This document shows, one piece after another, positions 19,447 to 29,086 of a stretch of 64,000 nt of DNA. Below the pieces are notes generated by a model. It made no database searches, was not told the DNA's origin, and saw only the letters and a list, made by a program, of their open reading frames with translations. The stretch lies in contig CAJWCU010000004.1 in assembly GCA_913030825.1 (NCBI GenBank), positions 1 through 64,000 of the forward strand, written 5' to 3'. This stretch comes from an uncultured Rhodospirillaceae bacterium (GTDB taxonomy: Bacteria > Pseudomonadota > Alphaproteobacteria > Rhodospirillales > Casp-alpha2). The translations under genes and the position numbers were made by a program. The first letter of the stretch is position 1. Each line of letters opens with the position of its first letter.

Positions 19447-20739
19447 ATGACCGGCATGACCGAGGCAACGGCACAAACCGAAGACATCGCGCAGATGATG
19501 GCCGACATCGGCCGCCGCGCGCGCGCCGCCCAGGCAAAGCTGGCGACCGCCCCGCGTGCCGCCAAGGACACCGCCCTGACCGAGGCCGCCGCCAGCCTGC
19601 GCCGCCGGCAGAACGAAATCCTGTCCGAAAACGCCAAGGACATGGCCTTCGGTGAAGACAAGGGCCTGAGCAAGGCAATGCTCGACCGGCTGCTGTTGAA
19701 CGAAGACCGGGTCGAAGCCATGGCCAAGGGCCTGGAAGCCATCGCCACGCTGGACGACCCCATCGGTACGACGCTCGCCGAATGGGACCGGCCCAACGGT
19801 TTGCATATCGAACGGCGCCGCGTGCCTTTGGGCGTGATCGGCGTGATCTACGAATCCCGGCCCAACGTGACGGCGGATGCCGGCGGGCTCTGCCTCAAGG
19901 CGGGCAATGCCTCGATCCTGCGCGGTGGCTCGGAAAGCTTTCATTCCTCGGCGGCGATCCTGGACAGCCTGCGTGACGGTCTGAAGGCCGCCGGTCTGCC
20001 CGAGGATGCGATCCAGACCGTGCCGACTCGTGACCGTGCGGCGGTCGGCGAGATGTTGCGCATGACCGATTACATCGACGTCATCGTGCCGCGCGGCGGC
20101 AAGTCGCTGATCCAGCGGGTGATCGACGAAAGCAAGGTGCCCCTGTTCCAGCATCTGGAAGGCCTTTGCCATTCTTACGTCAACAAGGCCGCCGATCCGG
20201 CCATGGCCAAGGACATCGTGGTCAACGCCAAGATGCGCCGCACCGGCATCTGCGGGGCGACGGAAAACGTCCTGGTCGACCGCGACGCGGCGGACGCGCT
20301 GCTGCCCGGTATCCTGGACGGCCTGGTCCAGGCGGGCTGCGAAGTGCGCGGCGACGCCGACGTGCAGAAGATGGACGCCCGCGTGATCCCCGCCGCCGAC
20401 GAAGATTGGGATACGGAATATCTCGACAGCATCGTCGCCGTGAAACTGGTCGACGGCATCGACGATGCGATCAGCTTCATCGGCACCCATGGCTCCGACC
20501 ATACCGACGCGATCATCACCGACGATGCGGCGGCGGCGGAGAAATTCATCAACGAGGTCGACAGCGCCATCGTCCTGGTCAATGCCTCGACCCAGTTCGC
20601 CGACGGCGGCGAATTCGGCATGGGGGCGGAGATCGGCATTTCCACCGGCAAGCTGCACGCCCGCGGGCCGGTCGGCGTCGAACAGTTGACCAGCTTCAAA
20701 TACGTCGTCCGCGGCACCGGCCAGGTCCGGCCTTCTTAA
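19447..20739 (+). CDS. proA: Glutamate-5-semialdehyde dehydrogenase
   Basis: Reduces gamma-glutamyl phosphate to glutamate semialdehyde with NADPH. The 430-residue protein has the ALDH-type fold with [22 protein letters not shown] and [14 protein letters not shown] near residues 125-165, and the catalytic cysteine region [16 protein letters not shown] near 270. The C-terminal [22 protein letters not shown] is the standard family signature. Start ATG at 19447 follows GAGGAGAGGACC. Two further in-frame ATGs occur early, but length matches the family best from the first. Confidence 0.97.
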   Translation: MTGMTEATAQTEDIAQMMADIGRRARAAQAKLATAPRAAKDTALTEAAASLRRRQNEILSENAKDMAFGEDKGLSKAMLDRLLLNEDRVEAMAKGLEAIATLDDPIGTTLAEWDRPNGLHIERRRVPLGVIGVIYESRPNVTADAGGLCLKAGNASILRGGSESFHSSAAILDSLRDGLKAAGLPEDAIQTVPTRDRAAVGEMLRMTDYIDVIVPRGGKSLIQRVIDESKVPLFQHLEGLCHSYVNKAADPAMAKDIVVNAKMRRTGICGATENVLVDRDAADALLPGILDGLVQAGCEVRGDADVQKMDARVIPAADEDWDTEYLDSIVAVKLVDGIDDAISFIGTHGSDHTDAIITDDAAAAEKFINEVDSAIVLVNASTQFADGGEFGMGAEIGISTGKLHARGPVGVEQLTSFKYVVRGTGQVRPS

Positions 20740-20791
20740 TTAAGGGCGCCCGCGATATTCACGGCAATCCAGAAATCATCGGAACAGACGC

Positions 20792-21388
20792 TTGAGACGC
20801 CCCGCGCGACGCATCGGCATTCTGGGCGGGTCCTTCAACCCCGCCCATGACGGCCACCGGCATATCAGTCTGGAAGCGCTGAAGCGATTGCGCCTGGACG
20901 AGGTCTGGTGGCTGGTCTCGCCGCAGAACCCGTTGAAGCCGCAGGAGGGCATGGCGCCGTTCGAAGACCGAATCGAAAAGGCCAAATCGGTCGCCGATCA
21001 CCCCCGCATCCGGGTCACCGACATCGAAAAAGGCTTCGGCACGACCTACACGGCGGAAACCCTGGCGCGCCTCTCCCGGCGATTCCCAACCCAGCGGTTT
21101 GTCTGGCTTATGGGTGCCGACAACCTGTCGCAGATTTCCCGCTGGAGCCGCTGGACACGCATCTTTCACACCGTGCCCGTTGCGGTTTTCGACCGGCCTT
21201 CCTATTCTTTAGGGGCGCTGTCGGGTAGGGCAGCGCGCCGGTTCCACCGGGAACGCATCAAGGAATCCCGGGCGGGCCGGTTGGCCGACATGCGTCCTCC
21301 GGCGTGGGTCTTCCTTCATACGCCCTTGAACGCGACCTCGGCCACGGCGCTCCGGGCGCGGGGCTTGTTCCGGCGTTCGGGCGGTTGA
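20792..21388 (+). CDS. nadD: Nicotinate-nucleotide adenylyltransferase
   Basis: Adenylates nicotinate mononucleotide in NAD synthesis. The nucleotidyltransferase motif GGSFNPAHDGHRHIS lies at residues ~11-25, and WLMGADNLSQISRWSRW and VFDRPSYS match the family. The C-terminal ISSTxIR element is degenerate here (TSATALRARG). The start is a TTG at 20792 with GGAAC upstream; no ATG or GTG is suitably placed before the nucleotide-binding motif. The protein has 198 residues. It lies between proA and rsfS, the usual order in alphaproteobacteria. Confidence 0.93.
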   Translation: MRRPARRIGILGGSFNPAHDGHRHISLEALKRLRLDEVWWLVSPQNPLKPQEGMAPFEDRIEKAKSVADHPRIRVTDIEKGFGTTYTAETLARLSRRFPTQRFVWLMGADNLSQISRWSRWTRIFHTVPVAVFDRPSYSLGALSGRAARRFHRERIKESRAGRLADMRPPAWVFLHTPLNATSATALRARGLFRRSGG

Positions 21389-21460
21389 ACCGCCGGGCAT
21401 GGTGCCGGGCGGACCGCGACACGGAAGGAAAGGACTAAGGCCATACCGAAAGCAAAACAG

Positions 21461-21820
21461 ATGCCGCTCACCGGCGATGACGTCTTGAAACTGGTGACCG
21501 CATCCCTGGATGACGACAAGGCTCTGGACCTGGCCGTCATCGACCTCCACGGCAAGACCGATATCGCTGACCACATGGTCATTGCCAGCGGCACGTCCGA
21601 GCGCCAAGTGGGCGCCATGGCCGACCATCTCCGGGAAAAACTGAAACAGAGCGGATTGAAGGGCCTCAACGTCGAAGGCATGTCCAGCTGCGACTGGGTG
21701 TTGATCGACGCGGGCGACGTCATTGTCCACCTGTTCCGCCCGGAAGTGCGCGATTTCTACGGCCTGGAAAAACTCTGGACCGGTGCCCCCGTGCAACAGG
21801 AAGCCGCCGCTCCGGCCTGA
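21461..21820 (+). CDS. rsfS: Ribosome silencing factor
   Basis: A 119-residue RsfS/Iojap protein that binds L14 and blocks 30S-50S joining when nutrients run out. Typical segments are ALDLAVIDLHGKTDIADHMVIASGTSERQV and GDVIVHLFRPEVRDFYGLEKLW. The first ATG is at 21461, but the purine-rich ribosome site (GGAAGGAAAGGA, about 21423-21434) is ~26 nt upstream. An in-frame ATA at 21443 would fit that site better, so the native start may lie upstream at a non-standard codon. Confidence 0.95.
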   Translation: MPLTGDDVLKLVTASLDDDKALDLAVIDLHGKTDIADHMVIASGTSERQVGAMADHLREKLKQSGLKGLNVEGMSSCDWVLIDAGDVIVHLFRPEVRDFYGLEKLWTGAPVQQEAAAPA

Positions 21821-22047
21821 CGCCGGAGGCAGCCGCCGCCTGATAGGTACGACCAGACCCGCCCGCCGGCCCGATGCCCGGCGGCGCGAAGGGAAAGACG
21901 TTCATCCGACGGCAGTCCATGACCGGACTGTCCCAAGAGGGGTTTGTTCGTGTTTCCGCCCCGGCTGTGACATTCGGCCGGTCCCTCTTGCTCCTTCGAC
22001 AATTCCCCATTCCCCCAAGGCCGGCGTTTCACGCTATGGTCTCCCGC

Positions 22048-22506
22048 ATGCGTATCACCATCATCGCCGTGGGCCGCCGCAGACAAGGCCCCGAACAGGA
22101 CCTGTTCGAGCAGTACAAGGGCCGCTTGCCGTGGCCGCTCGACCTCAAGCTGGTCGAGGAGAAAAAGCCGCTTTCGGGTGACGCCCTGAAGATGCGCGAG
22201 GCGGAATTGCTGACCGCGGCCCTGCCCGACGGGGCGACGGTGGTCGCGATGGACGAGCGCGGCAAGTCGCTCGCCAGCCCCGATTTCGCGGATCGTTTGG
22301 GGGCTTGGCGCGACGATGGGGTGCGCGACCTCGTCTTCCTGATCGGCGGCGCCGTCGGCCTGGCCGAAGAGATGCGTAAGAGAGCCGATATGGTGCTGTC
22401 ATTGGGCAAGCAGACTTGGCCGCATCAATTGGTTCCCGCCTTGCTCGCCGAACAACTCTACCGGGGGCATGCGATCCTGACCGGCCATCCCTATCACCGG
22501 GTGTGA
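22048..22506 (+). CDS. rlmH: 23S rRNA (pseudouridine1915-N3)-methyltransferase
   Basis: A SPOUT-fold methyltransferase acting on helix 69 of assembled 70S ribosomes. The 152-residue protein starts MRITIIAVGRR as in the family; an ATG four codons earlier (22036) is also possible. The C-terminal knot is clear: VFLIGGAVGLAEEMRKRADMVLSLG and LLAEQLYRGHAILTGHPYHRV. The rsfS-rlmH neighbourhood is widely conserved. Confidence 0.96.
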   Translation: MRITIIAVGRRRQGPEQDLFEQYKGRLPWPLDLKLVEEKKPLSGDALKMREAELLTAALPDGATVVAMDERGKSLASPDFADRLGAWRDDGVRDLVFLIGGAVGLAEEMRKRADMVLSLGKQTWPHQLVPALLAEQLYRGHAILTGHPYHRV

Positions 22507-22680
22507 CGGCTCGGCCCCATCGCCGACGAATGCCCTGGGAAAGGTGCCCAGGACCTACCATCCGGGGCCAACCTCTGGTAAAAGAAGCGGGTTCGGCACG
22601 CCGTTCCGAGACTGTTGAAAGGCGCGGCGCCGCACCCCATTTCATGACCCCGAATAGCGACACCATTTAAGAAGAGCGCC

Positions 22681-24258
22681 ATGCCCGAAGCGACGAAATC
22701 CCCCCGGCCCGTTGTCCTGTGCATTCTGGACGGCTGGGGCGACCGCGAACCCGCCGCCGACAACGCCATTTCCCTGGCCGAAACCCCGACCTGGGATCGC
22801 CTGGTCGCCGATTGCCCGCGCGCGCGCCTGGATGCGTCCGCCCAGGAAGTCGGCCTGCCGCAAGGTCAGATGGGCAATTCCGAGGTCGGCCATATGAACC
22901 TGGGCGCCGGGCGCATCGTTCTACAGGACCTGCCGAAGATCGACGCCGCCGTGGAAGACGGTACGCTCGCCGAGAACGCGGCCTTGGTCGCCTATATCGA
23001 AAAGCTCAAGACCTCCGGCGGCGTCTGCCACTTGATCGGATTGCTCAGCCCCGGCGGCGTGCACAGCCACCAGGATCACATTGCCGCCTTGGCCAAGGCC
23101 GTGTCGGCGGCCGGGGTGCCGGTTCGCATACATGCCTTCCTCGACGGCCGCGATACGCCGCCCAAGGGGGCGAAGGGCTACATGGGGCGGTTCCTGACGG
23201 CGTTGGAAGGGGTTCAGGACGTTTCCGTCGCGACCGTGACCGGGCGTTATTTCGCCATGGACCGGGACAAGCGCTGGGACCGCGTGACCAAGGCCTATCA
23301 CGTCATGGTCGCGGCCGACGGCACGGACGCCGCCGACGATCCCTGCAAGGCGATCGAAGCGGCTTATGCCCAGAATAAGACCGACGAATTCATGGAGCCT
23401 TGCGTGATCGGCGATTACGCGGGGATGAACGACGGCGACGGCCTGCTCTGCGCCAATTTCCGGGCCGACCGGGCGCGGGAAATTCTCACCGCGCTGGTCG
23501 ACCCCAGGTTCGACGGTTTCGACCGGTCCAAGACCGTGGCCTTCGCGGCGACCCTGGGAATGGTCGAGTATTCCAGCGATCTCAATGCCTTCATTCCGGC
23601 CATGTTCCCGGCGGAAAACCTCTCCGGCATTTTGGGCGAGGCCGTCTCGACCGCCGGTAAGACACAATTGCGCATCGCCGAGACCGAGAAATACGCCCAT
23701 GTCACTTTCTTCCTGAACGGCGGTCGCGAAGACGTCTTCGACGGTGAGGAACGCATCCTGGTGTCGTCGCCCAAGGTCGCGACCTACGACCTGCAGCCGG
23801 AAATGTCGGCGGGCGAGGTGACGGACAATCTGGTCCGTGTGATCGGCGAGGGGACGTTCGATCTGATCGTCGTCAATTATGCCAACGGCGACATGGTCGG
23901 CCATACGGGCATTCTCGAGGCGGCGATCAAGGCGGCGGAAACCATCGACGCCTCCCTGGCGCGATTGGAAAAGGCCGTGATCGACGCCGGTGGCGTCATG
24001 CTGGTCACCGCCGACCACGGCAACTGCGAGCAGATGGCCGACGCCAAGAGCCGCGGCCCCCATACGGCCCATACCCTGAACCTGGTGCCGGCCCTGCTGG
24101 TCAACGCGCCGGAATGGGTCAACGGCTTGCACGACGGGCGTTTGGCCGACGTGGCGCCGACGCTGCTGCAACTCATGGGGCTCGCCCAGCCGGCGGAAAT
24201 GACCGGACGGTCGCTGATCGACGGCGGCGCCGATGCCGCCCGCGAAGCGGCGGAATAG
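22681..24258 (+). CDS. gpmI: 2,3-bisphosphoglycerate-independent phosphoglycerate mutase
   Basis: A 525-residue glycolytic enzyme of the alkaline phosphatase superfamily that interconverts 3- and 2-phosphoglycerate with two Mn ions. The phosphorylated serine lies in MGNSEVGHMNLGAGR near residue 62. HAFLDGRDTPP, CANFRADRAREI, YANGDMVGHTG and TADHGNCEQM supply the other metal and substrate ligands. AAGAGCGCC precedes the ATG. The following gene starts inside its last codons. Confidence 0.97.
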   Translation: MPEATKSPRPVVLCILDGWGDREPAADNAISLAETPTWDRLVADCPRARLDASAQEVGLPQGQMGNSEVGHMNLGAGRIVLQDLPKIDAAVEDGTLAENAALVAYIEKLKTSGGVCHLIGLLSPGGVHSHQDHIAALAKAVSAAGVPVRIHAFLDGRDTPPKGAKGYMGRFLTALEGVQDVSVATVTGRYFAMDRDKRWDRVTKAYHVMVAADGTDAADDPCKAIEAAYAQNKTDEFMEPCVIGDYAGMNDGDGLLCANFRADRAREILTALVDPRFDGFDRSKTVAFAATLGMVEYSSDLNAFIPAMFPAENLSGILGEAVSTAGKTQLRIAETEKYAHVTFFLNGGREDVFDGEERILVSSPKVATYDLQPEMSAGEVTDNLVRVIGEGTFDLIVVNYANGDMVGHTGILEAAIKAAETIDASLARLEKAVIDAGGVMLVTADHGNCEQMADAKSRGPHTAHTLNLVPALLVNAPEWVNGLHDGRLADVAPTLLQLMGLAQPAEMTGRSLIDGGADAAREAAE

Positions 24259-25516
24259 GTTGCGCCGGTCCTCGCAATCCGCATTCGCCATCGCCTTGGC
24301 GGCGGTGGCCGCCCTGGGGCTGCTGACGGGCGATCCGGCTTTCGCCGCCGATGATCTGGACAAGGTCCAGCGGGAAATCAAAAAGGGCAAGGCCGAGACG
24401 GAACGTCTGAAGGATCAGGCCGAGGCCCTGCAATCGGACCTCAAGAACCTGCGTCAAAGCCTGGTCTCGGCGGCCAAGGTCGTCCAGGACCGCGAACTTC
24501 GGGTCATTACCCTGGAAGCCAAGATCGCGGACCTGGTGCGCCAGGAAAAAGAAAAGCTGGCCCAACTGGGCGCCAACCGAACCCAATTGGCGGGGGTGCT
24601 GGTGGCGTTGCAGAAGATGGTGCAGTTTCCGCCGGAAGCCTTGCTTGCCTTGCCTGAATCGCCGGACGACCTCGTTCGCAGCGCGATCCTGCTGCGTTCC
24701 GTCGTGCCGGAGATCGACCGCCGGGCGACCCGTATTCGACTGGACCTGCAATCCCTTGCCGACACCCGCGAGAAGACCGCCGAGGAGCGCCTGAACCTGA
24801 ATTCGGCGACCGAGGACCTGGCCCGTCAAAGGGCGGAAATTCGCCAATTGATGGCCGAGCGGCGGGCCATGCTCGACAAGACCCTGGCCGACGAACGGGC
24901 CGCCGCCCAGCGCGTCGCCCGTCTGGCCGCCAAGGCGCGCGATCTGAAAGGCCTGATGGCCAGGCTGGAAGAACAACGCCGCGCCGACGAACAGGCCGCC
25001 GCCCGTGCCGCGGCAGAGGCGAAAGCCAAGGCGAAGACCCAGGCCGAACAGGCCCGCACCGCCGCCCGCACCGCGCGTGCCGCCGCCACAGTTTCGCCAT
25101 CTGTATCGATCACAAAACGTCGTGGCCGCCTTCCGTTGCCCGTGGTCGGGAACCTGGTCGGCCGATACGGCGAGAACCTGCCGTCCGGATTGACGCGCAA
25201 GGGCATCGACATCGCCGCCCGAAGCGGCGCCCAGGTTATCGCCACTTATGACGGCAAGATCGCTTTTGCGGGAATGTTCCGGGGATATGGGCAATTATTG
25301 ATTATCGATCACGGCGACGGATATCATACCCTTCTGGCGGGCATGACCCGCATCGACATGGCCGTGGGGCAGCGCGTTTCCACCGGCGAACCCGTGGGCC
25401 TGATGGGCGACGGCGGGGGCGACCGGCCAATTCTCTACGTCGAACTGCGCCGCAAGGGACAACCGATCAATCCCTTGCCGTGGTTGGCGTCACGCAATGA
25501 CAAGGTGAGCGGATGA
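24233..25516 (+). CDS. EnvC-like murein hydrolase activator
   Basis: A 427-residue exported protein. A signal sequence (to about AFAADD at residue 40) is followed by long coiled coils (~42-170 and 190-285) and a LytM/M23 domain (~300-420). The domain lacks the zinc ligands: the usual HxGxD is RKGIDIA, and the final HxH is ILYVELR. This degenerate LytM is what EnvC has, which activates amidases at the septum rather than cutting murein itself. The ATG start overlaps gpmI by 26 nt; a TTG at 24260 is an alternative. The stop overlaps ctpA by 4 nt. Confidence 0.88.
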   Translation: MPPAKRRNRLRRSSQSAFAIALAAVAALGLLTGDPAFAADDLDKVQREIKKGKAETERLKDQAEALQSDLKNLRQSLVSAAKVVQDRELRVITLEAKIADLVRQEKEKLAQLGANRTQLAGVLVALQKMVQFPPEALLALPESPDDLVRSAILLRSVVPEIDRRATRIRLDLQSLADTREKTAEERLNLNSATEDLARQRAEIRQLMAERRAMLDKTLADERAAAQRVARLAAKARDLKGLMARLEEQRRADEQAAARAAAEAKAKAKTQAEQARTAARTARAAATVSPSVSITKRRGRLPLPVVGNLVGRYGENLPSGLTRKGIDIAARSGAQVIATYDGKIAFAGMFRGYGQLLIIDHGDGYHTLLAGMTRIDMAVGQRVSTGEPVGLMGDGGGDRPILYVELRRKGQPINPLPWLASRNDKVSG

Positions 25517-26889
25517 CACAGATGATGAAGAAGGTTGCGGGCCTCAAGGCCCTGGCCGGTGCGGTGGCGCTGGGCGGACTGGTCCTGATGTCCCCGCCGG
25601 CGGCGGCGCAGGATGCCTCGGCGGCGGCTTCGGACGCCAAGAATTCCGAGGAAACCTACCGGCTGCTCAACCTGTTCGGCGACGTCTTCGAGCGTATCCG
25701 CTCGCAATATGTCGACAAGCCGACCGACGAAGAATTGGTCGAATCGGCGATCACCGGCATGCTGACGGCGTTGGACCCCCATTCCAGCTACATGAACGCC
25801 CGCACCTATAAGGAAATGCAGGTCAACACGCGCGGCCAGTTCGGCGGCCTGGGTATTCAGGTCACCATGGAAAACGGGGTGGTCAAGGTGATCTCACCGA
25901 TCGACGATACGCCGGCGGCGCGCTCGGGCATCAAATCGGGCGACCTGATCACCCATCTCGATGACGAAGCGATCCAGGGCCTGACCCTGTCGCAGGCGGT
26001 CGAGAAAATGCGTGGCAAGGTCGGCAGCGAAATCAAGCTGACGATCCTGCGTCCCGGTCAGGATGCGTTCGACGTCAGCCTGACCCGCGCGATCATTAAG
26101 ATCACCTCGGTCCGCTCGCACATGGAAGGCGACGATATCGGCTATATCCGCATCACCTCGTTCAGCGAACAGACCAAGCAGGGTCTGGACAAGGTGCTGG
26201 CCAAGATGAAGAAAGAAGCCGGTGACAAGCTCAAGGGCTATATCCTGGACCTGCGCAACAACCCGGGTGGATTGTTGGATCAGGCGATCGCCGTCTCCGA
26301 CACCTTCCTGGACAAGGGCGAGATCGTCTCCACCCGCTCGCGCGATCCCAACGATACCCAGCGCTTCAACGCAACCAAGGGCGACCTGACCGACGGCAAG
26401 CCCGTCGTGGTTCTGATCAACGGCGGCTCGGCCTCGGCGTCGGAAATCGTCGCCGGCGCGCTGCAGGATCACCGCCGCGCCGTTCTCATGGGCACGCGGT
26501 CTTTCGGTAAGGGCTCGGTCCAGACGATCATGCCGTTGCAGGGGCATCGGGCCATGCGCCTGACCACGGCGCGCTATTACACGCCGTCGGGCGACAGCAT
26601 CCAGGCCAAGGGCATCCATCCGGATATCGAGGTCAAGCCGTCGCGAATCGAGGAAATCGAGGCCCGGCCCGGCCGCCGCGAAGAAAACCTGCGCGGCGCC
26701 CTGGACAACGGCGTCCATGACAAGGACGTCAAGGACGATGCCGGCGATGGCAAGACGGATGGCGAGAAAACCTCGGGAAAAGAAGGGGATGGCGCAAAAG
26801 AAGCGGTCGATTATCAGCTTCTGCGTGCGATCGATCTGCTGCGGGGCGTGGCGCTGTTCTCCGGTGCGTTGACCTCCTCGACCAATTGA
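25513..26889 (+). CDS. ctpA: Carboxy-terminal processing protease (S41 family)
   Basis: A 458-residue periplasmic protease. The signal peptide ends near PAAAQDA (about residue 34). A PDZ domain spans ~90-175 (FGGLGIQVTMENGVVKVISP, GDLITHLDDEAIQGL). The S41 catalytic domain has LDLRNNPGGLLDQA, NGGSASASEIVAGAL with the nucleophilic serine, and RSFGKGSVQT with the general-base lysine. A charged, Lys/Gly/Asp-rich segment near 400-430 is likely a flexible linker. The gene is translationally coupled to the EnvC-like gene, an arrangement common in alphaproteobacteria. Confidence 0.95.
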   Translation: MTQMMKKVAGLKALAGAVALGGLVLMSPPAAAQDASAAASDAKNSEETYRLLNLFGDVFERIRSQYVDKPTDEELVESAITGMLTALDPHSSYMNARTYKEMQVNTRGQFGGLGIQVTMENGVVKVISPIDDTPAARSGIKSGDLITHLDDEAIQGLTLSQAVEKMRGKVGSEIKLTILRPGQDAFDVSLTRAIIKITSVRSHMEGDDIGYIRITSFSEQTKQGLDKVLAKMKKEAGDKLKGYILDLRNNPGGLLDQAIAVSDTFLDKGEIVSTRSRDPNDTQRFNATKGDLTDGKPVVVLINGGSASASEIVAGALQDHRRAVLMGTRSFGKGSVQTIMPLQGHRAMRLTTARYYTPSGDSIQAKGIHPDIEVKPSRIEEIEARPGRREENLRGALDNGVHDKDVKDDAGDGKTDGEKTSGKEGDGAKEAVDYQLLRAIDLLRGVALFSGALTSSTN

Positions 26890-27021
26890 GTACCCTGACC
26901 GTCGAAGCGGCGGATGTCCGCCGCCGCCGGCCGTGACCGTAAGGTCGATCAAACGGTCAGGCTGCCGCCAGTGCCCGCCGGTGACGCCCGCCGGCCGGGC
27001 CCATCATGAACGGGTGCGCCG

Positions 27022-28464
27022 TTGAAACTGCCGTTTAGCCTGAAACGCCGCAAAAAAGGCGGCGATGACGACGAAGACGACGACGAACTCGACTTCGACG
27101 AGGAAGACGAGGAAGAGGACGACGGCGGCTACGACGAGGACGACGACGAGGAGCTGGAAGGCAGCGCCTGGTCGCGCATGGACCCGCAGCGCAAGATTCT
27201 CATCATCGCGGGCCTTGCCGCCGGGCTTCTCCTGACCTCCATCTTCGGCGGCGCCGCCTGGTTCTTGTTGGGATCGAGCGAACCGGAACCGGAAGTCGTC
27301 GATCCCCGCCGTCCCGACGGCTCCATCGCCATTCCCACGGCCCAGGCACCGCCCGGCGGCGGCCTTACGCCGCCCGCCGAGGGCGCCGCCGCCACCGAAG
27401 GACAGCCGGCGGAAGGTCAGGCGGGCGAGGCGGGCGCCGGAACGGGCGCCGCGCCCAATCCGGCGATCCCGGCCGAGCCGGTCGTCGGCGGCGTATCGGC
27501 CAGCCAGGTCGCGGTGCAGAACATCGGCACCTCGGGTCTGGGATCGGGCCTGCAGGCGGCCGGCGGGGCGCAAGACCCGGACCGTAGCAAGATCATTCCC
27601 TTCAGTACCGCCGACGCCTACAAAGGCATCGCCTGGATCGACGGGGTCGAGGCCCTGGCCCGGGTGCCCGATTTGGCGTTGGTCGAAAAAACGGCGGACG
27701 GGCGCGAGCTTCCGGCGGTCGCCCGCAACGGCACGCGCCCCATGGACGCCTATGCCCGCCCGGTCCCGGAATTGGACGCGACGATCCCTCAGATCGCCGT
27801 GGCGATCCGTGGCATCGGCCTGTCGCGCTCGGCCTCCATCGCCGCGATCAAGGCCCTGCCGCCCGAAGTCAGCATGATCATCTCGCCCTATGCCCGTGAC
27901 CCGGCGGATTGGGTGCTGCGCGCCCGGCTGGCTGGACATGAGGTCTTCATGGGCCTGCCGATGGAAAGCGCCAATTTCCCGTTCGAGGATGCGGGGCCGC
28001 TCGCCCTGAACAGTGCGAAACAGGTCGGCGACAACATGGCCACCTTGACCAACCTGATGGGAATGGTGCCGGGGTACGTCGGCTTCATGTCGCGCTTCGG
28101 TTCGAAATTCGGCCTGGCCGAGGGCCAGTTGCGGCCGATCTTCGAGGAATTGAAGGCGCGCGGCTTGATGTTCGTCGATTCCGGTGAATCCGGCAGCGGC
28201 GCCATGGCCCGCATCGCCGCCGAGGTCGCCGTGCCCAAGGCCGTGGTCGATATCCACCTGGACCGCACGCCGACCGAGGACGAAATCGCCGGGCGTCTGC
28301 TGCGGCTGGGCGCGCTGGCACGCAGTCAATCCGTCGCCGTGGCCATGGGGGAGCCCTATCCCCATACCATCCGGGAGCTGAAAAGCTGGCTGGCGGCGCA
28401 GCCGCCGGAGCGCCTGCGCCTGGTCCCGCTCAGCGCCGTCGCCGATCGCCAGATCATCCAGTAA
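27022..28464 (+). CDS. YibQ-like divergent polysaccharide deacetylase family protein with polyacidic N-terminus
   Basis: A 480-residue protein. Residues 1-50 contain a run of mostly Asp and Glu with few other residues, then a transmembrane helix at ~58-83 (ILIIAGLAAGLLLTSIFGGAAWFL), a Pro/Ala/Gly-rich linker to about 200, and a C-terminal domain matching the divergent deacetylase family (IAVAIRGIGLSRSASIAAIKALPPEVSMIISPYA, GLPMES, FVDSGESG). The usual acidic pair in the first motif (normally IDDLG) is IRGIG here, so metal binding may be lost. The start is TTG at 27022 because upstream ATG and GTG codons are out of frame. The gene sits between ctpA and rppH. Confidence 0.85.
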   Translation: MKLPFSLKRRKKGGDDDEDDDELDFDEEDEEEDDGGYDEDDDEELEGSAWSRMDPQRKILIIAGLAAGLLLTSIFGGAAWFLLGSSEPEPEVVDPRRPDGSIAIPTAQAPPGGGLTPPAEGAAATEGQPAEGQAGEAGAGTGAAPNPAIPAEPVVGGVSASQVAVQNIGTSGLGSGLQAAGGAQDPDRSKIIPFSTADAYKGIAWIDGVEALARVPDLALVEKTADGRELPAVARNGTRPMDAYARPVPELDATIPQIAVAIRGIGLSRSASIAAIKALPPEVSMIISPYARDPADWVLRARLAGHEVFMGLPMESANFPFEDAGPLALNSAKQVGDNMATLTNLMGMVPGYVGFMSRFGSKFGLAEGQLRPIFEELKARGLMFVDSGESGSGAMARIAAEVAVPKAVVDIHLDRTPTEDEIAGRLLRLGALARSQSVAVAMGEPYPHTIRELKSWLAAQPPERLRLVPLSAVADRQIIQ

Positions 28465-28552
28465 ACCGCAGGCAACATCCTCTTGGCACTATTCCACCGG
28501 TTCTTTTCCGCCAGTTGCGGACAGCCGGCCCAAACGCAGGTATCCTTCGCCC

Positions 28553-29056
28553 ATGACTCTTGATCCCGACGACGATCCGCGTCCCTACCGCCTCGGGGTG
28601 GGCGCCGTGTTGCTGAACGGCGACGGTAATGTCTGGCTGGGCGAACGTATCCGCCGCGCCGGGCTGCAGATGGAATTCCCTTGGCAGTTGCCACAGGGCG
28701 GCCTGGACGACGGGGAAGACCCCCGCGACGCCGTGTTCCGGGAATTGGAAGAGGAAACCGGCACGCGCAATGCCGAGATCGTCGCCGAAACGCCGGATTG
28801 GCTGGCCTACGATCTGCCCTTGGACATTCGCGACATGGTCTGGAAAGGCCGGTTTCGCGGCCAACGCCAGAAATGGTATGCCCTGCGCTTCCTCGGCGAC
28901 GATGGCGATTTCGATCTTAACTTTCACGACAAACCCGAATTTTCATCCTGGCGCTGGGGCGCCATGGGGGAATTGCCCTCTCTGGTCGTGCCGTTCAAAC
29001 GGGGTCTCTATAAGGACCTGCTGACGGTCTTCGGACATCTTGGGCGCGGGATCTAG
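28553..29056 (+). CDS. rppH: RNA pyrophosphohydrolase
   Basis: A 167-residue Nudix hydrolase that removes pyrophosphate from 5' ends of mRNA and starts decay. The Nudix box GGLDDGEDPRDAVFRELEEETG occupies about residues 47-68 with the key glutamates present. PYRLGVGAVLLNGDGNVWLGERI and FPWQLPQGG are the usual RppH flanks, and the C-terminal LVVPFKRGLYKDLLTVF is conserved. The ATG lies in a short leader after the YibQ-like gene. Confidence 0.95.
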   Translation: MTLDPDDDPRPYRLGVGAVLLNGDGNVWLGERIRRAGLQMEFPWQLPQGGLDDGEDPRDAVFRELEEETGTRNAEIVAETPDWLAYDLPLDIRDMVWKGRFRGQRQKWYALRFLGDDGDFDLNFHDKPEFSSWRWGAMGELPSLVVPFKRGLYKDLLTVFGHLGRGI

Positions 29057-29086
29057 AACCATAAGAAAACCGGGAATGACCGAATA

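Noticed and set aside
21874-22047. Longer N-terminus for rlmH
   Set aside because: The extension does not match the family, which begins MxITIIAVG; the sequence before it looks non-coding.
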